Origin: Myxococcales bacterium
GTDB lineage: Bacteria; Myxococcota_A; Polyangia; Fen-1088
Length of the DNA stretch: 63,798 nucleotides
Direction of reading: 5' to 3'
NCBI GenBank assembly: GCA_025350815.1
Contig: JANXXE010000063.1
Coordinates: 1-63,798 of the forward strand
Shown here one piece after another: positions 51,779 to 60,259 of this stretch; the stretch's first letter is position 1; each line of letters begins with the position of its first letter. Position numbers and translations under genes: made by a program. Under the pieces are notes generated by a model, which did no database searches, was not told where the DNA came from, and saw only the letters and a list, made by a program, of their open reading frames with translations.

Positions 51779-52660
51779 TTACTCGGGACGTTGCAGCAGG
51801 CGAGTCACGCTGGCGTCGAAGTCGCTGCTCATGAAGCGCATCAGACTGTCGACCTCGACCTGCCCGACTTGCAGATCATCCACCAAACGACGCTTGGTTT
51901 CGTCGAGCAGCGTCTGGCGCGCATCAACGAGCCACCGCTGCACCGAACGGGCTGTGACCTTGTACAAAGCCGCGATGGCGTCCGCAGGCACGCCTTCGAG
52001 GAAATGCAGCCTCACGACCGTGGCTTCTCGCGAGGGCAGCCCCGCCAGTGTGGCCTCGAAGGCGGCGCGAAACGGGACCCCATAGTGCTGCTTGAAGTGT
52101 GACAGCTCCGGGTCAGGTGACGGCTGAATGACGCCGACCTGGTCAAAGGTCTCGCGCCTGGTCCGCCGTTTGTCGGCCTTGCGCATGTTGAGTGCGAGGC
52201 GCGTCGCTGCGATCCGCACCCACGCCAACAGAGATCCCCGTCCCGAGTAGCTGGCAATGCGGGGCTCGGCATTTCCGTTCGCCACGAGCAGCCGGTTGCG
52301 TAGCCCCTGCTTGACCTCGTCGGCAAAGCCACCCAGCAGTTCGTTCCGTGAAAGACCACGGATGCCTTCGGCGACAAAGTGGCGATCGAATTCCGCCAGG
52401 GCGCTTGCCAAACCCAAGGCACAGCCACAGCCGATGTACAGATCGGCGGCCTCGACGTTGCCAAGCGCGATCTCTGGCTCGGTGTCGCGCGGAACCCGCG
52501 TAGCGAGGTATTGAACGAAGGTCTCGGCCGGAAGCTGAATCTGCGGCCACCTTTGGCAGCCCGCCTGCCACAAGGCCGCCAGAGCGCCCTCGAAGGCAGC
52601 GGCATCCCGGATGGGTGTCCGCCCGGCCGCGTGCTTGACGAAAATGTCGACCAGACTCAC
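51779..52660 (-). CDS. RNA polymerase sigma factor (sigma-70 family, myxobacterial type)
   Basis: A 293-residue protein if read from GTG 52660. Region 2-like sequence (GRGSLLAWVRIAATRLALNM) lies near residue 150, and region 4 (FEATLAGLPSREATVVRLHF then LYKVTARSVQRWLVDARQTLL) near 230. The N-terminal 130 residues are an extra domain as in some large myxobacterial sigma factors. The open frame to 52720 overlaps the divergent kinase start, so a 5' extension is unlikely. It is divergent from the lectin-kinase gene, implying a shared regulatory gap and joint signalling. Confidence 0.78.
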   Translation of the reverse strand: MSLVDIFVKHAAGRTPIRDAAAFEGALAALWQAGCQRWPQIQLPAETFVQYLATRVPRDTEPEIALGNVEAADLYIGCGCALGLASALAEFDRHFVAEGIRGLSRNELLGGFADEVKQGLRNRLLVANGNAEPRIASYSGRGSLLAWVRIAATRLALNMRKADKRRTRRETFDQVGVIQPSPDPELSHFKQHYGVPFRAAFEATLAGLPSREATVVRLHFLEGVPADAIAALYKVTARSVQRWLVDARQTLLDETKRRLVDDLQVGQVEVDSLMRFMSSDFDASVTRLLQRPE

Positions 52661-52719
52661 TGCTTTTGACTTGCCTGGAAAGCCATTAACATGCAAGTGG
52701 CCTGGTCTGCGGCGCGCCA

Positions 52720-54753
52720 ATGGGATGTCTCGACGAGGAAATCACGGCGGCGTTCGCTCGCGGGCAGCTGACAGGAAGCGACCGCGCCGGGGTCGAGTCC
52801 CACATCTCGGGCTGTGAGGACTGCCGATTCCTGGTCGCAACCGCCGTCCGCGACGCCGATGGCGCTGGGGCTCCCGACGACGCGGGCGACGAGGGGGAAC
52901 TTGCCCCGTTTCCGAAGAACGCACCGGCCGAGCCCACGCTCGCGCGGGGCACCTCGATTTCACGTTACGTCGTGGGTGCGCTGATCGGACAGGGCGGTGG
53001 CGGCGCTGTCTACGAAGCCCACGATACCGAACTGAGACGCCGGGTGGGTCTAAAACTTCTGCGTCCGCTGGGGGTGACCGGCCTGTCCGCCGCCACCGAA
53101 CGCGAGCACCTGCTGCGGGAAGCCCGATCGCTGGCACAACTGGCCCATCCCAACGTGGTGGCCGTCCACGACGTCGGGGCCTTCGAGGGTCAGGTCTACG
53201 TGGTGATGGAGTTCGTCGAGGGCGAAACCCTGGGCGCCTGGTTGCGCAGGCCCCATACCTGGCAAGAGAGCGTCGCGGCGCTACTGGAAGCCGGTGCGGG
53301 GATCGAGGCCGCCCACCGCGCGGGGCTGGTCCACCGAGACTTCAAGCCAGACAACGTCCTGGTTGGCGTTGACGGGCGCATTCGCGTGACCGACTTCGGC
53401 CTGGCACGGCCGGCACAGGCACAAGATCGCGGCGAACCTGCCGCATCGACCCTGGGACCGGGGCACCAACACATCGCCCTTCTCACGGGGCTCGCGGGTA
53501 CGCCGGGTTATATGGCGCCCGAGCAGGCGCTCGGTCAGCCAACCGACCAGCGCTCGGACCAGTTCGCTTTCTGTGTGGTGCTGTACCGGGCGCTTTACAA
53601 CCGCCATCCCTTCGGCACGCCCGACGGCACGCGGCCCGCCCCGCCTCCGCCTGGCTCACAGGTTCCCGCCGCCGTGTACCAGGCACTGATGACGGGGCTG
53701 CGCTTTGTTCCCACCGAACGCCATCCCTCGATGTCGGTGCTTCTGGTCGCCCTGTCGCGGGCCGTGACCACCGACGGCCACCAGGCGACGCGCAAAGGCC
53801 GGCGCCGGGCGGTGCGCTGGTCCGTCGCAATGGCGGGCGCGCTGGCCATCCTGTGGCTGTGGGGGCCGTGGCGGCGTGGTGGCGCTGTCCCGGCCTGCGG
53901 CGACGGAGTGGTACGACCGCACGTGGAGGAATGCGACGACGGCAATCGACGGGACGGCGACGGGTGTAGCGCGCAATGCCTGGCCTGCAAGACCGGCGAC
54001 GAAAGCCTTGTGTGGCCGAACAACGGCCACTGCTACGCGCGCCACGACCAACCCGCGACGTGGGACGAGGCCCGTCTGGCGTGCGCACGCGACGGCGGTG
54101 ATCTGGCCACACTGAACACGGAGCCCGAGCGGACCGAAGCCGCGCGTCTGGTGTCCGGCAATCTCGGGGTGTGGGTGGGGCGACGCCGGACGGGCCTGGC
54201 GCTGTTCTGGGTCACGGGGGATCAGTCCGAACCGACGCTTGAAAAGTACTGGGGCGATGCCCATGACGGCCAGGGCGACCGCAAAGGAGGCGACCGCGCC
54301 GGCGATTGCGTCTCCCTGTCGGGCGGCGACAACACCCCGTGGGGCGCCCGCCCCTGCGACGAACCACGGCCGTTCCTGTGCGAGATTGTTGCGCCTGTCA
54401 TCAGGCCCGGCGACAACCATGCCTACCGAATCCTGCACAGGGCCGTCACGTGGCCCCAGGCGGTCGCGCTGTGTCAGACCTTTGGCGCCCAGCTGGCCAA
54501 GCCCGATGACGCCGACGAAAACGGCTTCGTGGCCGGACAGCTGGCTCTTTCCTATTGGCTTGGGGCCCGCCTGCGCCCCGGATCGAAGCAATTCGCCTGG
54601 CAGGACGGAACGCCCATCACCTTCCACGCCTTCGCGCCCAACGAGCCGGATAACGCGGACGGGCGGTCGGAATGCGTCATGGTGGGCCCGGATCGTCTGT
54701 GGCACGACCGGCCCTGCGACGAGACCCATTCAGTGGTCTGCGAAATCGACTGA
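52720..54753 (+). CDS. Receptor Ser/Thr kinase with zinc-finger N-terminus and two C-type lectin domains
   Basis: A 677-residue protein. Residues 1-40 carry a His-x3-Cys-x2-Cys (HISGCEDC) plus Cys3, a zinc-binding anti-sigma-like motif. The kinase has GALIGQGGGGAVYEA, GLKLLRPL (ATP Lys), HRDFKPDNVLV and DFGLARP. One membrane helix follows (about residues 365-385). Outside the membrane lie a DUF4215-type Cys-rich repeat (ECDDGNRRDGDGCSAQC) and two C-type lectin-like domains (WDEARLACARDGGDLATLN ... RPFLCE and WPQAVALCQTFGAQLAKPD ... VVCEI). It fits a surface sensor that passes a carbohydrate or protein signal to a kinase. Confidence 0.88.
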   Translation: MGCLDEEITAAFARGQLTGSDRAGVESHISGCEDCRFLVATAVRDADGAGAPDDAGDEGELAPFPKNAPAEPTLARGTSISRYVVGALIGQGGGGAVYEAHDTELRRRVGLKLLRPLGVTGLSAATEREHLLREARSLAQLAHPNVVAVHDVGAFEGQVYVVMEFVEGETLGAWLRRPHTWQESVAALLEAGAGIEAAHRAGLVHRDFKPDNVLVGVDGRIRVTDFGLARPAQAQDRGEPAASTLGPGHQHIALLTGLAGTPGYMAPEQALGQPTDQRSDQFAFCVVLYRALYNRHPFGTPDGTRPAPPPPGSQVPAAVYQALMTGLRFVPTERHPSMSVLLVALSRAVTTDGHQATRKGRRRAVRWSVAMAGALAILWLWGPWRRGGAVPACGDGVVRPHVEECDDGNRRDGDGCSAQCLACKTGDESLVWPNNGHCYARHDQPATWDEARLACARDGGDLATLNTEPERTEAARLVSGNLGVWVGRRRTGLALFWVTGDQSEPTLEKYWGDAHDGQGDRKGGDRAGDCVSLSGGDNTPWGARPCDEPRPFLCEIVAPVIRPGDNHAYRILHRAVTWPQAVALCQTFGAQLAKPDDADENGFVAGQLALSYWLGARLRPGSKQFAWQDGTPITFHAFAPNEPDNADGRSECVMVGPDRLWHDRPCDETHSVVCEID

Positions 54754-54834
54754 CGAAATCATGGCAGTAGAACGATTTCTACGTCGCCTGGCGTGCCCCT
54801 CGTTGTCTAAGGGCTGAGGGGGGCAGATCAAGCC

Positions 54835-56946
54835 ATGTCAGATTCCGCTAACACGATGCGCACCTCGACCGTTTTGGCATTTCTGACTGCCCTGTGCTCC
54901 CTGTTTGCTGTGGGTTGCGCCGGCACGGTCGACAAAGGCGGGGGTGAGCCGCAACCGCCCGCATCACCCAGCCCGCCTGGGGTTGCAACTGCGGGCACCG
55001 GTGTCGCCGGCGTGCCGACCAACACGATCGCGCCCCCTGCGGGATCGCCCGCCGTGGGATCGCCCGTCGCCACGCCCACGTCCACCGGCGCGGCCGTGCG
55101 CGGCATCCTGGATTGTCCGACGGTGCCGTACCCGGGCACCAGCATCACCGACACGACCAGGATGACGATGTCCGAACCCTTCACCAAAGTGTGCTCGACC
55201 TGCCACGGTGGCGCCGGCGAGGGCAAGGGCGCCTATCCGCCACTGCCGGGGATGTTGTCGCAGGCGGACTTCGTTGCCCGGGTGCGTGCGGGTACTGCAA
55301 ACATGCCGGCGTTCTCGCGTGAACTGATCGACGACGCCGCCCTGGCGCGCGACTATCAGGCACTCAAGGCGCGCACGCAGCAGGGCATCGACGGCACCCA
55401 TCCGTCGCAGCGCTGGTCGGCGGCCGAGATCGCCGCCAAGCGAACGGCGGGCCTGGCGATATGGCGCAAGCCCGACAGCGAGGGGGCGGCGTGCGCCAAC
55501 TGCCACAGCCCGGACGCCATCGATCTGGCGGTCATCGGCTATGCGGACGCCGAAATCATGCGGCGAGGTCTTGTGCATCTGGCCGCCAGCGACGCGCTGG
55601 CGATCATCGATTTCGTGCACGCGCAACGGCGTTTTTTCAACATCGAGCGGCCGTGCTCGCCCGACTGGCGCGTGTTCCAACCGGGCGGCGAGGTGTTGCC
55701 TGGAAACACCTTCAAGGAACAGGACGAGGCGCTGTGGGCCGAGTTGGTTCGGCGCGACCTGTTCGTTGCCACCGGCAAGGTGATGACCGTCGAAGACGCC
55801 GACAAGGCGTGGAACGAGCTTGCGACGCTCAACATGCGAAAGATGCGCATCGGCATCCCGCTGGCGCGCTGGACCGAGGATCGCTTCAACGGTGACGAGC
55901 ACAATACGATCAACGACTGGATAACGGCGGTTCCCCGCATGCCGGTCGGGCCAGCGTGGTACGCGCTGGTCGATCAGTATTTGGCCGATCCGACCACCGA
56001 TCGCATGGTCGGCCTTCTGAGCAGCGTGGACAAGCTGACCCAGGACGGCGGCTTCTCGAAGATCAACGGCGGTAACGGCGACATGTCCGCCGTGATGACG
56101 TCGAAGTACCACGGGGTGCAGCTTGGCTCGCACTATTTCAGGCTGGCGTTGCTGGGCAAACCGGGCTGGTTCGAGACCGCCGAAAACCCACCGGCCGTGC
56201 CCAGCACGCGGGGCGAGGGCACCAGCAATTCGTTCAGCGGCATCGGCTTCGCCTTCCAGGAAAACCATTGCTACAACCAGACCGCGTGTCCGCCGGCGCA
56301 GTTCAACTCGCTGCCGGCCTTCGCCAAGGTCGAGTTCGACGCAGTACAGGCATCGATGCCATCAGGCAGCGGCGGGCTGGGCTTCAACGCCATGATGCAA
56401 AAGGCACTGACCCACCCGTGGTGGACCCTGGCAACAATTTTCGATCCGTCGTTCAACGGTGGCCGCGGTTTGGTGATGCACTACTGGCTTGAGAACGCCT
56501 TGCCAGGGGGCGGGGTCAACTTCCCACAGCGCACCTACCACCGGCCGTTCATGATGGGCGTGACCATGGTCAAGCGGGCCATCGCCCTCGAAAAGTCCAA
56601 CGCCGCCCTGGGCGTTCCGGGGGTCCTGTTCGGCAACACGATGATGGGGTTCGAGAACACAATCGGGTCGGGCGTGGGCACGACACCCGAAAACACGCGG
56701 CTGACGTCCAATCTGATGCGCATGACCCTGCTGCGCATGAAGCGCGACCTGGCTGCCGGCGCGCCGGTGGCGAATCCGCTCCTTTTCACATCCGCCAACG
56801 GCATGGGTGACTGGGCGGGCGGGCTTGATCGCGCCAGCAAGACGGGCAAGTTCGACACCGACTATTTGAACAGCACTTCGGCCCTCGCGCGTGAGGTGCT
56901 GGGGCTGATCGGCAAGGCGCCGGTGGCCCTGATGACCAATCCCTAG
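54835..56946 (+). CDS. Large cytochrome-c-type lipoprotein
   Basis: A 703-residue protein with lipobox (LFAVGC at about residue 28). A Pro/Thr-rich linker is followed by two c-haem motifs, CSTCH (about residue 120) with GGAGEGKGAYPPLPGML, and CANCH (about residue 220), then about 450 residues of mostly helical sequence. This is a periplasmic or surface electron-transfer or oxidase-like protein seen in Myxococcota. The start is ATG 54835 with AGGGGGG upstream; ATG 54856 is also possible. It lies after the lectin kinase by 81 bp and may be separate. Confidence 0.75.
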   Translation: MSDSANTMRTSTVLAFLTALCSLFAVGCAGTVDKGGGEPQPPASPSPPGVATAGTGVAGVPTNTIAPPAGSPAVGSPVATPTSTGAAVRGILDCPTVPYPGTSITDTTRMTMSEPFTKVCSTCHGGAGEGKGAYPPLPGMLSQADFVARVRAGTANMPAFSRELIDDAALARDYQALKARTQQGIDGTHPSQRWSAAEIAAKRTAGLAIWRKPDSEGAACANCHSPDAIDLAVIGYADAEIMRRGLVHLAASDALAIIDFVHAQRRFFNIERPCSPDWRVFQPGGEVLPGNTFKEQDEALWAELVRRDLFVATGKVMTVEDADKAWNELATLNMRKMRIGIPLARWTEDRFNGDEHNTINDWITAVPRMPVGPAWYALVDQYLADPTTDRMVGLLSSVDKLTQDGGFSKINGGNGDMSAVMTSKYHGVQLGSHYFRLALLGKPGWFETAENPPAVPSTRGEGTSNSFSGIGFAFQENHCYNQTACPPAQFNSLPAFAKVEFDAVQASMPSGSGGLGFNAMMQKALTHPWWTLATIFDPSFNGGRGLVMHYWLENALPGGGVNFPQRTYHRPFMMGVTMVKRAIALEKSNAALGVPGVLFGNTMMGFENTIGSGVGTTPENTRLTSNLMRMTLLRMKRDLAAGAPVANPLLFTSANGMGDWAGGLDRASKTGKFDTDYLNSTSALAREVLGLIGKAPVALMTNP

Positions 56947-56976
56947 CAGCGCAGCCCGACCCCGGCTGGTTAACTT

Positions 56977-56993
56977 GTAGGCGGGACAGGGAT
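56977..56993. repeat. 17-bp repeat copy (left)
   Basis: GTAGGCGGGACAGGGAT occurs here and again, in the same orientation, at 63479-63495, where it forms the outer end of an imperfect hairpin element. GGTTA precedes both copies, separated by 4 extra bases here. The left copy lies at the cut end of a TPR remnant. Confidence 0.85.
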
Positions 56994-57002
56994 AGACAGG
57001 GC

Positions 57003-57195
57003 AGTGCTCGAGAGCCTCTTCAAACCGCGCCTGCTCTCTTAGAAGATCGGCCAAGCCCAGGTGCGCGCGCCGATCACCGGCGTCGCTTTGCAGGGCCTGC
57101 CGGTAGTGGCGTTCCGCCTCGGGAAACCGCCTGGGCTTTACCAATGCGTTGGCGAGGTTCCGATGGGCCTCGGCGAATTCTGGGAGAATCCTCCT
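57003..57195 (-). pseudogene. TPR-protein fragment
   Basis: An open stretch encoding about two TPR-like repeats (LPEFAEAHRNLANALVKP, RRFPEAERHYRQALQSDAGD, RRAHLGLADLLREQARFEEA). It has no usable start, because the upstream end runs into the HprK-like gene, and no proper stop, because the frame runs through the 17-bp repeat and on into antisense of the cytochrome gene. Both ends therefore look cut, so it is a remnant left by a rearrangement. Confidence 0.6.
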
Positions 57196-57211
57196 CGTCC
57201 AGCCTTGAGCC

Positions 57212-58129
57212 CTACCCAGGTAGCGATTGAAGAACAAAATCGATCGCGTCGTCGTCTGGCCGGAACCCGAACTCCACACAGGGACAGTGGGCCACGATTT
57301 CGCTTAACAATCGAAGACTGAACTCAAGACCGGCCGCGTCATGAAAGGGCGTGAAACTACACGCAAAAATACGAGCCACGGCCGTGCCGGGTGCGATCGG
57401 CATGACCCGGTTTTCCGGCGCGTGCCGGAGCAGAAAGATCTGCGCCAGCGGCACCCGGCCCGGGCTGGCCAGCCGCCCCTCCCCGTGCCAGGGGGTGCCG
57501 TACATCCAGATGACTCCCCCCTCGCTGCGCAGGATGACCCGCTCATCGCTGAGGATGGTGACGCCGGGCTGCCCGCGCCAAAGGTTCGCCATGGTGGTCT
57601 TGCCGGCACCCGACTGGCCGGCGAAGAGCAGGCCGCGCCCATCTCCGGTGACGATGCCGCTGGCATGGATCTCGATGCCCCGGCCCTGCGACAGAAGATG
57701 CACCATCAAGAGCTCATCCAGCGGGTACTCGAGCGGATAAAGCGGCACCCGGGGTAGGAAGACATCTCGTCGCAGACGAACGTGGGCGTGCCGGTAGGAA
57801 GGGTCGAAGGTGGCGTCCTGATAGGGGGCCGGCCCCAGCACGGGCGACGTGAGCACGAAGCGATGGCAACCCCGCTCGTTGTAAAGACGCCACAGGCCAC
57901 CGCCCGAATCGAAGAGTAAATCGGCGGCAGCGCCCGGTGAGGGCGATCCCCAGCCCACGTGGATGTCCAGGTCCGCAGCTTCCGTGGAGGTGGCAAACTT
58001 GGCGGCCGTACCGGTGGGAATAAGCCCAATCGCCGGATCCTCGGAGGTGACGGTCACCCGGATGCCGGCTATGTCCAGGCCGAACCCCGATGGGCGGGGC
58101 CCAGCGAGGACGGGGTCGCCTGGGATCAT
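57212..58129 (-). CDS. HprK-like ATP/GTP-binding kinase of a RiPP cluster
   Basis: A 305-residue protein related to the C-terminal domain of HPr kinase. Walker A is AGQSGAGKTTMANLW near residue 170; ILSDERVILRSEGG follows as the Asp/Glu metal region, and GTPWHGEG is also in the expected place. HprK homologues are known to accompany RiPP genes and in lasso-peptide clusters phosphorylate precursor residues. The ATG overlaps the precursor stop (ATGA), making the two coupled. Target residue unknown. Confidence 0.85.
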   Translation of the reverse strand: MIPGDPVLAGPRPSGFGLDIAGIRVTVTSEDPAIGLIPTGTAAKFATSTEAADLDIHVGWGSPSPGAAADLLFDSGGGLWRLYNERGCHRFVLTSPVLGPAPYQDATFDPSYRHAHVRLRRDVFLPRVPLYPLEYPLDELLMVHLLSQGRGIEIHASGIVTGDGRGLLFAGQSGAGKTTMANLWRGQPGVTILSDERVILRSEGGVIWMYGTPWHGEGRLASPGRVPLAQIFLLRHAPENRVMPIAPGTAVARIFACSFTPFHDAAGLEFSLRLLSEIVAHCPCVEFGFRPDDDAIDFVLQSLPG

Positions 58130-58314
58130 GAACCGGCGGTGCTGCAGCTCAGATCAGTGCAATCGGCGCTCGCGGGTCCGGCCACGCCGGACATCTTGCA
58201 GCTTCCCAGAACGGCCTCCTGGGGACGCAGCGCCACCTGGGACAGGCGGGGCTTTTCGTAGGGTTTACGCTTTCCATCATCGGGCCCGCCCGGCGGGCTG
58301 GTGCTTTGGCTCAT
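58126..58314 (-). CDS. RiPP precursor peptide with Cys-containing core
   Basis: A 62-residue peptide from ATG 58314. The leader is charged (GKRKPYEKPRLSQVALRPQE) and ends in a motif EAVLGSCK. The last about 27 residues have three Cys (SCK, DCT, SCS) amid Ser, Ala, Gly and Thr, as expected for a core. Leader of K-x-Y-x-x-P form is seen in radical-SAM/PqqD-type precursors. It starts 5 bases after the radical SAM stop and is followed at once by the kinase, so the operon order is PqqD, rSAM, precursor, kinase. Confidence 0.8.
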   Translation of the reverse strand: MSQSTSPPGGPDDGKRKPYEKPRLSQVALRPQEAVLGSCKMSGVAGPASADCTDLSCSTAGS

Positions 58315-58318
58315 CTGA

Positions 58319-59635
58319 TCACGCTGCCTCGTCGGTGTTTGCCGTTGTGCTGCAAGATCCACAGCCGCCGCTGCCGCAATCGGCGGAAGGCGGGCTCTTC
58401 GCTGCTACGATCTGGGGTAGAAAAACCATGGGCCGGCGAGCGGCAGGGTGGTGGCTCCCGCTCGCAATCTGCCGAAGGGGCCCGACCTTTTGCAACAGGG
58501 ACTCGTGGGCCGCCCCGCCCTCACAGTACTCACAGTCGCCGTGCGCGGGCGGCACGAAGCCAAGGGCCTGGGCGCGCAGGTGGGCCACCTCGCAAAAGAA
58601 GCTGACCGGGGTCTCCGGATCGCCGTTTTCCAACTCGGCCGTCGCCGCACAGGTCGAGCACAGGGCGCGTATGTGGCACGACGCGCACTTCGATGCCTGC
58701 CGAGTGACCTTCTTGCCGCGCACCTTCAGCAGAAACTGTTCCCACCCTTCCCGGAAACTTCCCTTGCGCAGGTCGAACGTGTCCGCGTGGGACAGCACGC
58801 AGATACTCATCTTTCCTTGTGGATCGATGGCAAACGCGCTGAGGCCGCCGCCGCAATGATAGACGTCGCCGATGCCCTTTCGCGGGGGCCCGGTGTGGTC
58901 GCGCACCAGCCGCGCCCACTCTCCCCGTCTGGGGGCGTCCTCCATGTCCAGGGCGACCAGGTCCTCGGCGCGAAGCCGGGTGCCGAGCGGGCTCGACGAG
59001 CAGTCGATGCGCGCGTTGATCATGCCGTCAAATTTGAACTCGACCCCCAGTTCCTCCTCGGCGAAGCGCTTCATGTCCCAGATCTCGTGGCGGTTGACGT
59101 TCACCGCGACGGTCTTGAGCTTCAGCGGCAATCCCCGCTCCATGAGCAGGGCGATGCCGCGCATGCATCGGTCGTAGGAACCCGGGACCTGGGTCAGCCG
59201 TTCGTAGGTTTCGCGCGTGCGGCCGTAAAGGGTGATCTCGATGGCGAAGGGGCGGAACCTGACCAGGTGATCGGCGATCTCCGGTGTGATCATCGTCCCG
59301 TTCGTGAACAGGGTCACCAGCAGGCCTCGTTTTTTGGCGTGGGTGTAGATCTCGAGGAAGTCCTTGCGGGCGAGGATCTCGCCTCCAGTGAGCAGCAGCC
59401 AGAGGCATCCGGCCTCGACCATCTCGTCGATAATGCGGCGGTGCTCGTCGGTGGTCAGCTCGCCCAGGCGCGCCTCACTGTCGCCGATGGGGAGATTGTT
59501 GTAGCAGTGCGAGCAGGCGAGGGGACAGCGGTTGGACAGCTCGATGGTGCCATTGAGGGGAATGCGGGTCTGCTGGCCGCGGGCGTGCACCGCAAGGCTG
59601 AGCTGCCCGTAGCTGCGTTCCTCGAATGCGCTCAT
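58319..59635 (-). CDS. Radical SAM/SPASM peptide-modifying enzyme
   Basis: A 438-residue radical SAM enzyme. The cluster-binding CxxxCxxC is CPLACSHCYN (about residues 37-45). TGGEILARKDF and FTNGTMI are the expected later strands. C-terminal Cys clusters (CGGGLSAF, ASKCASCHIRALCSTC, CEYCEGG) form a SPASM domain with extra [4Fe-4S] clusters. The last residues are also Cys-rich (CGSGGCGSC), an unusual tail. Members install thioether or C-C crosslinks in RiPPs. It overlaps the PqqD-like gene by 4 bases. Confidence 0.92.
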   Translation of the reverse strand: MSAFEERSYGQLSLAVHARGQQTRIPLNGTIELSNRCPLACSHCYNNLPIGDSEARLGELTTDEHRRIIDEMVEAGCLWLLLTGGEILARKDFLEIYTHAKKRGLLVTLFTNGTMITPEIADHLVRFRPFAIEITLYGRTRETYERLTQVPGSYDRCMRGIALLMERGLPLKLKTVAVNVNRHEIWDMKRFAEEELGVEFKFDGMINARIDCSSSPLGTRLRAEDLVALDMEDAPRRGEWARLVRDHTGPPRKGIGDVYHCGGGLSAFAIDPQGKMSICVLSHADTFDLRKGSFREGWEQFLLKVRGKKVTRQASKCASCHIRALCSTCAATAELENGDPETPVSFFCEVAHLRAQALGFVPPAHGDCEYCEGGAAHESLLQKVGPLRQIASGSHHPAARRPMVFLPQIVAAKSPPSADCGSGGCGSCSTTANTDEAA

Positions 59636-59961
59636 GGTACCGACCCCGCCGCGACCACCAACCCCTTGCTTTTCAGAATGCCCAAGAACTCGCTGACGTC
59701 TTGGCGGGCTTCGGCCTCGTCAACATCGTATTCACGGGCGATAACCGCGGCGACAGCCTCGGTGGCCGTTCGCCCATCGAGCAACTGCCAGATGGCCCCG
59801 CCCACTTCGTTCAAGGTGAAGATGGCTTCGAGGTTTCCGACACCGTTGCTGACCGGGACGATGATCGTCTCTCCAGCAACGTTTCGGGTGACCACGTTGC
59901 CAGATTTCGCCAGCAAGGCGCCCCCAACGTGTCTTTCGCAGTCCAGGTCCAAACCACCCAT
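59632..59961 (-). CDS. PqqD-like RiPP recognition element
   Basis: A 109-residue protein with PqqD fold: NLEAIFTLNEVGGAIWQLLD (typical GGxIWxLLDG), RTATEAVAAVIAREYDVDEA and VSEFLGILKSKGLV. Such domains bind the leader peptide and bring it to the radical SAM enzyme. The ATG at 59961 follows GGGA; longer frames upstream cover only the unconserved region with a tandem repeat. First gene of the RiPP operon. Confidence 0.87.
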   Translation of the reverse strand: MGGLDLDCERHVGGALLAKSGNVVTRNVAGETIIVPVSNGVGNLEAIFTLNEVGGAIWQLLDGRTATEAVAAVIAREYDVDEAEARQDVSEFLGILKSKGLVVAAGSVP

Positions 59962-59970
59962 CTTATCATC

Positions 59971-60000
59971 CCAGGCGCATGCCAGCCAGGCGCATGCCAG
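59971..60000. repeat. 15-bp tandem duplication upstream of the PqqD-like gene
   Basis: CCAGGCGCATGCCAG occurs twice in a row (59971-59985 and 59986-60000), 10 bases before the PqqD-like start. It sits where the leader and ribosome site should be, so it may affect expression, or be a recent slippage event. Confidence 0.8.
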
Positions 60001-60065
60001 GGAGGGCCTGCCCCCCCGACGCGCAACCAGCCCTGGCCATCGGACGAATTCCGGCGCGCGCTTCC

Positions 60066-60200
60066 ATGGAGGCCGAGGGGATTGTCGACAAGATCCGCAG
60101 CGCCGGCGACGATCGCCTCGACAAGACGGGCCTGCTGGCAGCGTTGAACACCGGACCGCTGCTGATCGCCCTGGCCACAGTTCCGCGGCGTCGGCGTTAG
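60066..60200 (+). CDS. Possible short ORF or gene fragment
   Basis: A 44-residue open frame (MEAEGIVDKIRSAGDDRLDK, then a hydrophobic TGPLLIALATVPRRRR end). It reads protein-like but is short and lies in the gap upstream of the PqqD-like gene. It may be a 3' end of a deleted gene. No family seen. Confidence 0.25.
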   Translation: MEAEGIVDKIRSAGDDRLDKTGLLAALNTGPLLIALATVPRRRR

Positions 60201-60259
60201 AGCCCTGCCGCCGACACTGGCTCGGCGACATTCTCCAGCAGATCAGGGCCGAAGCACGT

